Below, piece by piece: positions 37,943 to 47,206 of a stretch of DNA of 64,000 bases (position 1 is its first letter; each line of letters begins with the position of its first letter). The notes below the pieces were generated by a model, which worked only from the letters and a program-made list of their open reading frames with translations, did not search any database and was not told where the DNA came from. Source of the DNA: Herbinix sp. (GTDB lineage: Bacteria; Bacillota; Clostridia; Lachnospirales; Lachnospiraceae). The stretch covers positions 1-64,000 of the forward strand of contig JAQSYO010000011.1 in assembly GCA_029256105.1 (NCBI GenBank), in the 5' to 3' direction. The position numbers were made by a program, and so were the translations under genes.

Positions 37943-38791
37943 ATGAAATTAAAAATTATTGGTTCCGGTGGATGTGTTTGCACACCTAAACCATTATGCC
38001 AGTGTAAGGTATGTAAAGAAGCAAGGGAAAAAGGCTTCCCATACGCAAGGTGTGGTTGTAGTTTATATGTAGCAGATAGTAACTTGTTGATCGATACACC
38101 TGAGGATATTGCTTATGCACTTAATAATGCGGATATAAAAGCTGTTGACTATATTCTATATAGTCATATGGATCCTGACCATACGATGGGGATACGAATA
38201 GTAGAACAATTACGCCTTGATTGGTTGGCAAATTCAACTGGAATCAGATGTGAAAATCCGATAACAGTAGGTTCGCTTCCAACAATATTGAATGATATAA
38301 AATGCCAGGGAACGAAATACGGTTCTGCACTTGAATATTATGAGAGTATGAATTTAGTCAAATCTAAATCTTTTACAACTTTGGACATGGGTTCTATTCA
38401 ATTAGATTTAGTACCGGTAGATAGCACTTGTAGCGTAACTATTTTTGTTTTTACAGAAAATGCTGCAAAAGTAATTTATGCGCCGTGTGATGTAAAACCA
38501 TTTCCAGAAAATAAAATTTTTCAAAATGCGGATTGCCTAATTATTGGGAACACAATTGTAGGTGACACTCTGAAAGATGATTTTGTCCTTGAAAAAAATA
38601 ATCCACTTCGAGATGAGCTCTTTGTAATGGATGAAATTGTTGAATTAAAAGAAAAATATAATATTAAGCGAGTTATTATTACTCATTTAGAAGAAGACTG
38701 GGGAAAATCCTATAATGATTATCTGACATTACAAGAGCAGTATAGTGGGATAGAGTTCGCATATGACGGATTAGGAATCGAATATATATAG
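37943..38791 (+). CDS. Metallo-beta-lactamase fold hydrolase (PhnP-like)
   Basis: The 282-aa protein has a structural zinc cluster near the N-terminus (CVCTPKPLCQCKVCKEA) as in PhnP-type phosphodiesterases, followed by the metal motif SHMDPDHTMG (near 72-81), where the canonical HxHxDH has become HMDPDH. Later ligands include an aspartate in YAPCDVKPF and the His in VIITHLEED near 252. It probably hydrolyses a phosphodiester or cyclic nucleotide-like substrate. It is 27 bp downstream of the isochorismatase gene. Confidence 0.85.
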   Translation: MKLKIIGSGGCVCTPKPLCQCKVCKEAREKGFPYARCGCSLYVADSNLLIDTPEDIAYALNNADIKAVDYILYSHMDPDHTMGIRIVEQLRLDWLANSTGIRCENPITVGSLPTILNDIKCQGTKYGSALEYYESMNLVKSKSFTTLDMGSIQLDLVPVDSTCSVTIFVFTENAAKVIYAPCDVKPFPENKIFQNADCLIIGNTIVGDTLKDDFVLEKNNPLRDELFVMDEIVELKEKYNIKRVIITHLEEDWGKSYNDYLTLQEQYSGIEFAYDGLGIEYI

Positions 38792-38919
38792 ATTTAAATG
38801 AACTAAATGAATTAAAGTAGTAGAGCTTTTCGATTTTAAATAATTAATATAATAAATGCCTTAACATACGAATAATCAAATTATGTTATGTATAAATCAG
38901 AATTGAGGTGAAAAATATT

Positions 38920-39915
38920 ATGAAAGTGTATTATTCGGGGAATTTTTGGGGACATACCGCTTATGAGAGAGCATGTGATACTAATTCTCTTAATGTGTAC
39001 TTTCAGTATGGAGGATACGATTGGTTCATTCCCAATATATATACTTGTTCTCAGGGTATTGTAATTGATCTCTGTCGCAATATTCCTGTTGAAGCATATG
39101 ATAGTTTCAATCAAAAGTGGTCTGAAATTGATATGACAGCCTTATCTAATGAACAGCGTAGTGATGTTGAATTCAAAGACCCGATGTCCTTAAGTATATC
39201 CTTTGAAGCTGTTATCAATGATCTTGTAGCCCATAGTTATAGATGGAGTGGAATTGGTTGGCAACCATGCAGGCAGGATAATAATGAAGAGGTAGTTGAG
39301 AACTTGATGGATACTTATGGCTTAGATAGAGAAGCTACATGGTATATATATCGTCTGTCCATTCCTTGGCCAATGAAGAAAAGACAAAAGATTAAATCAT
39401 TTTTACTGAAACTTTCTACTAATAAAGAATCTCATTCCTGTAATAAACATTTTACTTGTAAGCCAGATTGCGAACCATTTGATGTATGTTTTCTACATCC
39501 GACAAATGGCGAATCATATATATTACATGTATATTCATGCCTTCAAGATAAATTGCCCGAGCACATTTCATTAGATGAGGAGAATGAGTATCCGAAAAAT
39601 CTATGTCACTTACAATTTAGCACTGAGCCGGTACTTCCCCCAGACCATATAGTAATGGTGCAGGACTGTGCTAAAAGTGATCGGCCTGTTATTAAAGTTG
39701 GAATTGGTGCTTCTAAATCAAAGGGTGTATGTGCTATTGGTATAATTGGTGGTGCTGATGGTCCTGTAGCCGTTTTTATAGGAAATGCAGATAAGGATAA
39801 AGTTACAATAAGAAATAGTTGCTCTTCTTTACACTTTGAACCGGTTCAGGATGTGGAATGGTTTATTAGTGTACAAATAACGCCATTTGAACCGAAGCAG
39901 ATTGCTTTATTATAA
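38920..39915 (+). CDS. Unknown protein with an OadB-like GIIGGADGP motif
   Basis: The 331-aa protein has no signal peptide and no long membrane span. It has many aromatic and acidic residues in the first 200, scattered Cys and His (SCNKHFTCKPDCEPFDVC near 170), and near the C-terminus the stretch IGIIGGADGPVAVFIG (273-288). This matches the GIIGGADGPT signature of the beta subunit of sodium-translocating decarboxylases, although nothing else resembles that membrane protein. Automatic pipelines may misname it for this reason. The start is the ATG after GAGGTG. A terminator follows. I do not recognise the family. Confidence 0.75.
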   Translation: MKVYYSGNFWGHTAYERACDTNSLNVYFQYGGYDWFIPNIYTCSQGIVIDLCRNIPVEAYDSFNQKWSEIDMTALSNEQRSDVEFKDPMSLSISFEAVINDLVAHSYRWSGIGWQPCRQDNNEEVVENLMDTYGLDREATWYIYRLSIPWPMKKRQKIKSFLLKLSTNKESHSCNKHFTCKPDCEPFDVCFLHPTNGESYILHVYSCLQDKLPEHISLDEENEYPKNLCHLQFSTEPVLPPDHIVMVQDCAKSDRPVIKVGIGASKSKGVCAIGIIGGADGPVAVFIGNADKDKVTIRNSCSSLHFEPVQDVEWFISVQITPFEPKQIALL

Positions 39916-39985
39916 CTATTGATTTTGTGCAAATGCTATGGCTATTTGATATTTAAATAATAGAATAACGAATTGGTATGAATAG

Positions 39986-40019
39986 ATAGACTAGCTTCAT
40001 GGTATAGTCTATTTTTTTA
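39986..40019 (+). terminator. Terminator after the GIIGGADGP gene
   Basis: A perfect 8-bp stem (ATAGACTA and TAGTCTAT, 11-nt loop) is followed by seven T. A second perfect dyad (ATAATCACT...AGTGATTAT, about 40087-40117) lies downstream and is unexplained. Confidence 0.75.
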
Positions 40020-40262
40020 TTGCTTGGAAGGATGTTATAATATATTTTACTTGAACAATTAACAATAGATTCGGAACGGAATTAATAATCACTGTAGAAA
40101 CTAAAATTAGTGATTATATAGCACACTAATTATCTAGTCTTGCATTTATTCAATATTTTACAGGTGCTGTTATTTACAAATAGATAAAAAATAAAGATAT
40201 AAGCACAAATACAACCTCTCCATGATATATTAGTAGTGGTAAGATTTTCTAGGAGGGCTTCA

Positions 40263-40709
40263 ATGAAGAAAAAATTGATATGTGTACTTGTTATCATAAC
40301 TATGGTAGCATCCTTCATGACGGGTTGCAAGAGTAGTGGGGGACTAAAAGAAGTCACATTGAATGAGGTGGCGCATTCTATCTTTTATGCACCGATGTAC
40401 GTTGCTTTCGAGAAAGGGTATTTTGAAGACGAAGGATTAAAGGTTAATCTAGTAAATGGTTTGGGAGCAGATAAAACAATGACTGCGGTATTAGCAGGAG
40501 ACTGCGATATCGGTTTTATGGGAGCGGAAACTACCGTATATGTATATAATGAGGGTGCAGAGGATTATGTTGTAAACTTTGCTCAGCTTACACAAAGAGC
40601 AGGTAACTTTCTGGTTTCCAGAGATGCCAATGAGGAGTTTTCTTGGCAGAATGTTAAAGGGAAGACAATTATCGGTGGCAGACCTGGTGTTTGCCACAGC
40701 ACAATGTGA
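40263..40709 (+). pseudogene. Truncated ABC transporter substrate-binding lipoprotein
   Basis: The 148-aa product has a lipoprotein signal (VASFMTGC, Cys about 21) and the first half of an NMT1/SsuA/TauA-type binding protein (FYAPMYVAFEKGYFEDEGL, then DIGFMGAETTVYVYNEG). Family members are about 320-340 residues; here the frame ends soon after KTIIGGRPG, where homologues read GGRxGGMP. No permease or ATPase genes follow. AGGAGGG precedes the ATG, so it may still be translated. A remnant of a transporter operon is the simplest reading. Confidence 0.75.
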
Positions 40710-40860
40710 ATTATGAGACTATTGTGATTATATGTAATTGGGTTATTCGACTTAAGATATAAAATTTTGGGATTCGTATGTACAAGTTTTTACTACAGAA
40801 TCTATTCCTAAGATTGTTTGTTTTGAGTTGACTGGAGAAGATAATTGGAGGTAATATAGC

Positions 40861-41316
40861 ATGTCAAGAAAGACAAGAAAAAAATATTCAACCATTATTA
40901 TAGTTTTTATTTTACTTAGTGTAGAGTTCATTACATACTTATTTATCTCAAATTATCCAAATATACAAGCAAAAAAATTATTGAATAAATACGGATGGGA
41001 TGTATTAAGTGGTGGAAAATCTAATGAAGAAGCTGTTATTTTGAATGATGAATATTTAAAGCGTGAAATATCAGTGATGCAAATAAGCGCTGCTTCCGAA
41101 ATAGGATTTAACCCAACAAATTATGAAGGTAAAACTATTGTTAAATACTACTATACATTAAAACAAATAGGCAAAAACGATCAGCTTAGAGCTGAAATAT
41201 GGATGTACAAAAGAGAAATAATAAGTGCTTATATTTTACATGCTGAGAACAATGTCAGAATTAGGTTTTGGTCACTTGACACTCCTTATAAAAAGATACT
41301 TTCTGAAATAGAGTAA
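40861..41316 (+). CDS. Membrane-anchored protein, DUF4830-like
   Basis: The 151-aa protein has one N-terminal membrane helix (about 10-31) and an outside domain with the phrases AKKLLNKYGWDV and IGFNPTNYEGKTIVKYYYTL, which I recall from DUF4830 proteins of Firmicutes. The function is unknown. TGGAGGT precedes the ATG. It is a single gene. The family assignment is from memory of the motif and is not certain. Confidence 0.6.
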   Translation: MSRKTRKKYSTIIIVFILLSVEFITYLFISNYPNIQAKKLLNKYGWDVLSGGKSNEEAVILNDEYLKREISVMQISAASEIGFNPTNYEGKTIVKYYYTLKQIGKNDQLRAEIWMYKREIISAYILHAENNVRIRFWSLDTPYKKILSEIE

Positions 41317-41534
41317 TAGCATTGAATATATCTGTAGGCTAATTACGTATGAGAATTATCGTATTAGATAAGAAGTAAGTAATGCATTGTTTTATGCTTA
41401 TCAATTAATATCCAGTACTCTGCATTAATAGTTATATTGAACCAATGCCACAACATGTGTTGGATCCATATATTCAAATTCAGTGCTTGTTATAGTCTAA
41501 ACTGATTGAAATCATGTAAAATGAAAGGAATTCT

Positions 41535-42218
41535 ATGTTAATATTAGATATTGAGTATCTATCATATATATGTCAGTTGAGTCTAACAGTAAACAATCAA
41601 TTAGTTAATCATTATAACCAATATATAGAAAATAATGACGAAAATGAGAGTTTAGGCTATGATTTTAGGGATTATGAACTTAATAACTTTTTAATTAATT
41701 TAGTTGATACAGCTGAATATTGGACTGACAATGAAACGGCTAAGAACAATGATTCCTTGATATTAAGCTATTTTCGAATGACGGACTTAATACAATATAT
41801 GCATAATATAAATTATTTATCGAAAAAGCATAGGACAATCCTAGAGAAGACTCTTCTGAATTATCCTCAATTAAAAGACTTTCAATTAGAAGATTCCAGA
41901 TTAGTCGATTTGCATATTGATAGTAAAATACATTTTTGTAATGTGGTTCTAGAAAATGTACTTCTTTATAATGATAAAAGAATGAACAGAAGTATGCCGG
42001 TAGACAGTGGTACATTAATATTAACTTTCCAGAATACGAAAAAAGTTGAAGTAAAGGGTGAAATTACTATTGAATGTCATCAGGCTAATATTGTATATAA
42101 GTGGCATATTATGGAGATATCATATAAACATATTTGTTTTTGTTTATTAATATTAAATGGGAATAGGTGCTTTATTCTGCAAATTACATGCAGTGATATT
42201 TTAATAGAAACAAAATAA
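41535..42218 (+). CDS. Unknown 227-aa protein
   Basis: I do not recognise a family. The protein is rich in Asn, Leu, Tyr and acidic residues, has no signal peptide, and has a mostly helical first half followed by a probable beta-rich C-terminal part (VDSGTLILTFQNTKKVEVKGEITIE). The size and isolated position would suit an orphan immunity protein, but nothing proves this. AAAGGAA precedes the ATG. A decayed copy of its central part lies at 37233-37398, so the gene was duplicated. Confidence 0.6.
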   Translation: MLILDIEYLSYICQLSLTVNNQLVNHYNQYIENNDENESLGYDFRDYELNNFLINLVDTAEYWTDNETAKNNDSLILSYFRMTDLIQYMHNINYLSKKHRTILEKTLLNYPQLKDFQLEDSRLVDLHIDSKIHFCNVVLENVLLYNDKRMNRSMPVDSGTLILTFQNTKKVEVKGEITIECHQANIVYKWHIMEISYKHICFCLLILNGNRCFILQITCSDILIETK

Positions 42219-42251
42219 TATTTTCTAACAAGTGACCAATATCAAAATAGA

Positions 42252-42418
42252 TAACCTATCGGCAAATGGTGTGTTTAATGGAAAGGCTTATAAAGATCAC
42301 ACGGCGATGCAGAAGAATGCTTTACTGCCTATCATGAGATTGGGATGCTGATCCAATCATAAGCATGGTAGCAGCCTATGTTGAGGAAGAGTTGGAGCGG
42401 TATTTAGGAATGGTTTAA
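42252..42418 (+). pseudogene. Frameshifted gene scrap
   Basis: Two frames give protein-like sequence that joins if a +1 frameshift near 42336-42350 is allowed: NGVFNGKAYKDHTAMQKNA in the first and DPIISMVAAYVEEELERY in the second. The GC content and charge pattern are those of coding sequence. There is no start or ribosome binding site. I do not recognise the parent family. Confidence 0.4.
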
Positions 42419-42480
42419 ACTGATAAACAAGGGTTTGAAACATTCAAATACTTCTGGAGACAGTTTAGAAGGAGACAAGA

Positions 42481-43257
42481 ATGAATATTTGTATTGAAGA
42501 AGATATATTTGGAAATATCAAAAAACACATAGTTGAAGATAAGGGCTTTTATCAGAAAAAGGAATGCGATTACAATGATAAGGGCGATTTAATTCTAGAA
42601 GTTGAATTTGATAAAAATGAAAACCTTATCCAGAAATCAATATATAATAACCAATATGATGAACATGGAAATATAATTAAAACAATAAATACGACATATA
42701 GGACATCGCAAGTAAACTAAGATAATTACTATGATAATGAGAAATTAATAAAAGTTGTTTGTAGGTATGATCCGATGGAAATTATTAGTATACAGAAATT
42801 TTTTTATGAAGATGACATTCTTGTTAAAAAAGAATTATATAAAGAGACTCCATTTGAAAATCCTACTAATATTTCATATTTTTCATATGATAGCCAAGGA
42901 CAAATGAAAGAAGAAAAGATATGTTTAAGAACAGGTGAAATTTCTTATTATTTCGAATATACAGCAATAGAAAAAAATCGTTATAGAAAGAAAATGATTA
43001 ACCCAGATCGGTCTAATTATCGATGGGTTTTAACAGATATAGATAATACAACCTATTATATTAGTGTATATGAAACAATGTTAACTGGTGAGCTTTTAAG
43101 AGAAGCATTAGATTTTGTTATAAATAATTATAGTAAAATAACTCAAATTCTTGTATCAGTAAATTATGCAGAGGACAAAACTAAGCTTAAAGAAATTATT
43201 GAAATAGAAAACTACTATAGAGAGAAGTATAATTTCTTAGTGTCTCGTATGCCTTAA
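42481..43257 (+). pseudogene. YD-like repeat protein interrupted by one in-frame TAA
   Basis: One frame runs from the ATG at 42481 (AGAAGGAGA upstream) to the stop at 43257, broken only by TAA at 42718-42720. The sequence across the break (TYRTSQVN stop DNYYDNEKLIKVV) continues the same style of short YD/FD-rich beta repeats (FDKNENLIQKS, YDEHGNIIKT, YDSQGQMKEE), seen in RHS/YD-like and MORN-like proteins. A TAT to TAA change is enough. Without the stop the protein would have about 258 residues. The C-terminal 70 residues are mixed helix and strand and are unrecognised. Confidence 0.7.
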
Positions 43258-43492
43258 CTTAATATTAACTGCTAACAATTTTTTAAATCGTCAAAGTAAC
43301 GCAATTTTGTATAATATATGAACGTAGGGGAAAAGCGGACTTTAATTGCCTGCAATTGGAATATGTGTATAAAGTCATTACAAATTTATATACTAATTGA
43401 CCCTGATTTGATAAACGATGCAATATTAATTGATATTATATTATTTTTATTATTCATATAATATTATAAAATATAATGTTTAGGATATAATC

Positions 43493-44782
43493 ATGGAGAT
43501 ATATGTAGTTCAACAAGGAGATAGTATTTATACAATCGCTGAAAGATTTAGTATTCCTGCCGATAAATTAGCTTATGACAATGGGTTGGCATATCCTTAT
43601 AATCTAGTTATAGGGCAAGCATTAGTAATAGCATACCCAAAGCAATCACATATAGTACAAGAAGGCGATTCATTACAAAGTATAGCAGAAGCTTATAGTG
43701 TATCGCAGATGCAAATTTTAAGAAATAATTCATTTATTTCTGATAGAGGATATCTTGTTCCTGGAGAAGCGTTAGTAATTAGTTATAATACGAGTAGGAG
43801 CATCACAGTAAATGGATTTACTTATCCATATATAAAAGGTGAAACACTTATTAAGGCTCTACCAAATTTGACTTATTTAACTGTTTTCAACTACTCAATT
43901 ACAGAGGAAGGCGAAATTATTGAATATTATGATGATACAGAAGTAGTGAATACGGCTAAAGAATACAGTGTTATTCCTATATTGATGGTAACTACTTTAT
44001 CATCTCAAGGTCAACCAAATATTGAGATTGCATATGATGTTTTATTGAATATAGAATATCAAAATAGAAGCATTAACCAGTTCACAGATATTATGAAGCA
44101 AAAAGGTTATCAGGGTTTAAATATTGTTTTCAATTATTTGAATAAAAATAACCAATCACTTTACTTAGATTTTGCACAAAGAATATCTGAACGTTTACAA
44201 CAGGAAGGGTTATTGCTTTTTATTACTATTAATTATAGCACTGAAGAAAATAATAACAGTATATCTGTTGAAGAAATTGATTACTTAACTTTAAGTATGT
44301 ATGTAAAAGGATTGATATTTTTAAAGTTTGTATGGGGTACTAATTTTGGTCCTCCATCACCAGTTAGTAACATAAACAATATTAGAGCGATAATTAACTA
44401 TACGACATCTACGGCGCCAGCAGATAAAATTATTATTGGTAAACCTGTTCTTGGATATGACTGGCAGTTGCCATATGTGCCTGACAGATCATATGTAGCT
44501 TCAATGTCAATTGACTCAGCATTTGAATTGGCATATCAAACTGGAGCAATTATACAACTAGATGAAGATTCTCAAACGCCGTACTTTTATTATAACCAGA
44601 TCTATTTTGGAGCTCCGGTGCAGCATATTGTTTGGTTTATAGATGCAAGAAGTATAAACGCATTAATTAATGTATTACAAGAATATTCACTTAATGGAAG
44701 TGGAATATGGAATATAATGATTTATTATCCGCAACTTTGGACAGCAATAAATTCAAAATTTGATACTGTAAAACTTATCTAA
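43493..44782 (+). CDS. LysM-GH18 protein of the spore germination (YaaH/SleL) type, catalytic residues lost
   Basis: Two LysM domains (1-48, YVVQQGDSIYTIAERF; 52-98, HIVQEGDSLQSIAEAY) are followed by a GH18 TIM barrel (about 103-425), the architecture of spore cortex-lytic N-acetylglucosaminidases. Where active members read GxNIDFEY, this protein reads GLNIVFNYL (208-216): the Asp is Val212 and the catalytic Glu is Asn214. Hydrolysis is therefore unlikely, and it may only bind peptidoglycan. There is no signal peptide, as usual for spore-coat LysM proteins. The ribosome binding site is weak (AGGAT), and it is a single gene. Confidence 0.85.
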   Translation: MEIYVVQQGDSIYTIAERFSIPADKLAYDNGLAYPYNLVIGQALVIAYPKQSHIVQEGDSLQSIAEAYSVSQMQILRNNSFISDRGYLVPGEALVISYNTSRSITVNGFTYPYIKGETLIKALPNLTYLTVFNYSITEEGEIIEYYDDTEVVNTAKEYSVIPILMVTTLSSQGQPNIEIAYDVLLNIEYQNRSINQFTDIMKQKGYQGLNIVFNYLNKNNQSLYLDFAQRISERLQQEGLLLFITINYSTEENNNSISVEEIDYLTLSMYVKGLIFLKFVWGTNFGPPSPVSNINNIRAIINYTTSTAPADKIIIGKPVLGYDWQLPYVPDRSYVASMSIDSAFELAYQTGAIIQLDEDSQTPYFYYNQIYFGAPVQHIVWFIDARSINALINVLQEYSLNGSGIWNIMIYYPQLWTAINSKFDTVKLI

Positions 44783-44848
44783 TAGAAGTATAAACTACTC
44801 CATTATTAATGCTATAATCAACTATCAATATTTTGTTGGTAGTTATTA

Positions 44849-45067
44849 TTGCCATATATACTAGGGAGGATAAACAATTTTGAAATTATACAATTTACCC
44901 ATTGTTATTGGCTGTATATTAGGTCATCAGAAATCAAGGGTAAGGTGTTGAATCCTTATATGGCCACCGGCAACTTCTTCTCAGTAATGCAGGAGGATAT
45001 GCAGAAAAGTTCCTCCTGCTTTGGAGCGGAGATTGACAGCATATGGATAAGTAATTTTAGTAACTAA
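44849..45067 (+). pseudogene. Remnant of a conjugative-element DNA methylase
   Basis: The core at about 44925-45050 encodes KVLNPYMATGNFFSVM and SCFGAEIDSI, which match the SAM-binding motif of the large N6-adenine methylase/helicase proteins of integrative conjugative elements (typical VLEPSxGxGNFF...LYGVELDxI). The catalytic NPPY motif and the helicase, over 2000 residues in intact copies, are missing. The 72-aa frame has no good start. It is a scar of a lost element. A hairpin (AACTATCAA/TTGGTAGTT) lies just upstream at 44820-44844. Confidence 0.6.
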
Positions 45068-45221
45068 TTAAGATGTTCTTAATTACATTACATGAAAACT
45101 ATTATAGATGGTTAAGGAGATTGGAATAATAAGGTAGAAAAAATTAGCTATTGGTTGTATAATATGATTAATTTACTGTAGGTGGCGATTGCATATCAAG
45201 AATTTATGAAGGGAATTGATA

Positions 45222-45860
45222 ATGATGAAAAATGAAATAGTATCAAGATTTTCATCATTATATTGGATTGGAGGGTCAACTTGTGCAGGAAAGTCGACGA
45301 TTGCTAATATTCTTTCAGAAAACTATGGATTTACAGTATACCATTGCGATGAATACTTAGGAAAACATATTGAAAAATCTAATGCTGAAGAACATCCTAA
45401 TCTTTATAAATTAAAAACATTAAGCTGGGGCGATATTCTTAGTATGCAAGAAGATGAATATTTAATATGGATTATGGATTTATTTTCCGAAGAATATCAA
45501 ATGATACTAGAAGATTTAGATAAACAAACCAATGACAAACCAGTGCTGGTAGAAGGTATTAATCTACTTCCAAAACTCTTGAAAGATGTAATAGAGGATG
45601 GGAATAATGCAATTTGGTTAGTAGCAGATGATACATTTTATAACCTGCATCAAATGCAAAGAAAAGAACTATTTGATAGAATAAATAAATGCCCAAACCC
45701 AGAACAGGCTTTACATAATTATATGAACTTCGATTTATCCTTTGGAAAATATATTAAAAATGAAGCCATAAGGCTTGATTTGAAAGTCATGGTAATAGAA
45801 GATAATAAAGACATATTAGAAAGTGTTAAGGTAATTTCGTCGCATTTCAAACTAAATTAG
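45222..45860 (+). CDS. P-loop kinase-like protein
   Basis: The 212-aa cytoplasmic protein has Walker A GGSTCAGKST near residue 17, a YHCDEYLG motif after strand 2 like nucleotide and shikimate kinases, and a Walker B-like PVLVEGINLLP near 109. It belongs to the AAA/zeta-toxin/kinase P-loop group, and the substrate is unknown. The ATG at 45222 follows GAAGGGA at seven bases; a TTG at 45216 is less likely. It is a lone gene in the accessory region. Confidence 0.7.
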   Translation: MMKNEIVSRFSSLYWIGGSTCAGKSTIANILSENYGFTVYHCDEYLGKHIEKSNAEEHPNLYKLKTLSWGDILSMQEDEYLIWIMDLFSEEYQMILEDLDKQTNDKPVLVEGINLLPKLLKDVIEDGNNAIWLVADDTFYNLHQMQRKELFDRINKCPNPEQALHNYMNFDLSFGKYIKNEAIRLDLKVMVIEDNKDILESVKVISSHFKLN

Positions 45861-45977
45861 TATAATGTGATTTAGAAAAACACTACATTTAAAATGCTCT
45901 TTACTTCGCAGTATGAAATTGCGAACCATAGATTTCTTTGTAATACATTGACAAAAGGAATTAAAGGAGATAAATAC

Positions 45978-46526
45978 ATGAAACAAATCGTTCTTATCCT
46001 TGCTCTAACGATGCTTCTTGTTAATTTTTCGTCGTGCTCTGATAAAGAAACAACTCCCGAAATGCCAGAAGACACAACTCTTGAGTTCTGGATTACGCAG
46101 GATGTTTCAGATGCAGATTTTTCTGATTACTATGAAATCATGGGATGGATGGGTGCCAAACAATACTACGGTTCCGGTTATCTGCCTTTATTAGATGAAG
46201 ATGAATATGAAGGTGTCCCGGAATATTACGTAAAATATAAGATTACCGCATGGCCGGACTATGCAGATGGTGGTCAATATATAACTTCGATTGATTTCAA
46301 CGACCCGAAAGTCACTGTATACGGATTAACTGTTGATTCATCCTATGATGAGTTTGAAAAGATATTTAGTGAAATGGGTTATGAACTTTCCAATGATAGT
46401 TCGGAAACTTTTGAGCGTTATACGGCTTCTAAGAATGGTATAAGTTTTTCCCTAGAAACTGTTGATGGGAAACAAAGTTTTTCCATCTATGCTGAGGTAA
46501 CAAACAAGACAGGGATTGTTTTTTAA
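45978..46526 (+). CDS. Lipoprotein of unknown function
   Basis: The 182-aa product has a short signal (MKQIVLILALTMLLVNFSSC) with lipobox Cys20, then an acidic outside domain with many Tyr and Asp (YEIMGWMGAKQYYG; PDYADGGQYITSIDFNDP). AAAGGAGA precedes the ATG at 45978; a longer frame from 45894 lacks a site. No family was recognised. An 11-12-bp hairpin (TGATACGCAATC/GATTGCATATCA) lies after the stop near 46558-46587, without a T-run. Confidence 0.65.
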   Translation: MKQIVLILALTMLLVNFSSCSDKETTPEMPEDTTLEFWITQDVSDADFSDYYEIMGWMGAKQYYGSGYLPLLDEDEYEGVPEYYVKYKITAWPDYADGGQYITSIDFNDPKVTVYGLTVDSSYDEFEKIFSEMGYELSNDSSETFERYTASKNGISFSLETVDGKQSFSIYAEVTNKTGIVF

Positions 46527-46637
46527 AGCAATGTCAAATTCAAATTTAATGTATAGATGATACGCAATCGTATTAGATTGCATATCAACAACTTGTTTAA
46601 ATGATTATTTTGAAATTTGGGAAGGAGAAAATACTTT

Positions 46638-47141
46638 TTGAAGAAAGTAGTTATAATTAACGGTCCAATGGGTGTCGGAAAAACAACTGTCGGAAGACTA
46701 CTCTGTAATAAATTAAATAGATCCGCATTTATTGACGGGGATTGGTGTTTTGATTTACATCCGTTCATCGCCAACAAAGAAACTAAGGACATGGCAATTG
46801 ATAATATAGTTCATTTGATTAATAATTATATTAACTGTTCGCATTGTGATTATGTTGTATTTAATTGGGTTATGGATAAAATTGATGTATACCAAAAAAT
46901 AAATAAGAATATTCAAAGCGATGATATTCATCTGTATGAGATTACATTAAATTGTACCGAAGAAGCCTTAGCTGATAGATGGCAAAAGGATATCTTGTGC
47001 GATTGGAGAATTGATGAATGGCTTAGCATTAGTAAAAAATCTTTGAGATATTTTAAAGGGTTAGACACTATTCAAATAGATACCAGTTTTAAATCAGCAA
47101 TTGATGTAGCTGATAAAATATATGAAATTGTGGTCAAGTAA
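46638..47141 (+). CDS. Nucleotide kinase-like P-loop ATPase
   Basis: The 167-aa protein begins KKVVIINGPMGVGKTTVG with Walker A GPMGVGKTT, has FIDGDWCFDLHPF like the substrate loop of small kinases and chloramphenicol phosphotransferase-like proteins, and an adenine-lid region RWQKDILCDWR. TTG at 46638 is the best start, with GGAAGGAG about ten bases before it. It might phosphorylate a small molecule or an antibiotic, but this is not proven. Confidence 0.7.
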   Translation: MKKVVIINGPMGVGKTTVGRLLCNKLNRSAFIDGDWCFDLHPFIANKETKDMAIDNIVHLINNYINCSHCDYVVFNWVMDKIDVYQKINKNIQSDDIHLYEITLNCTEEALADRWQKDILCDWRIDEWLSISKKSLRYFKGLDTIQIDTSFKSAIDVADKIYEIVVK

Positions 47142-47206
47142 CCTATAATACATAATTGTTAAAGAATGTGGTGCAACGATTACTTATATAATAGGAGGAG
47201 CAAAAA

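Noticed and set aside
45187-46587. 13-mer GATTGCATATCAA before both P-loop kinase genes (45189 and 46574)
   Set aside because: Repeats of this length are expected by chance many times in 64 kb of AT-rich sequence.
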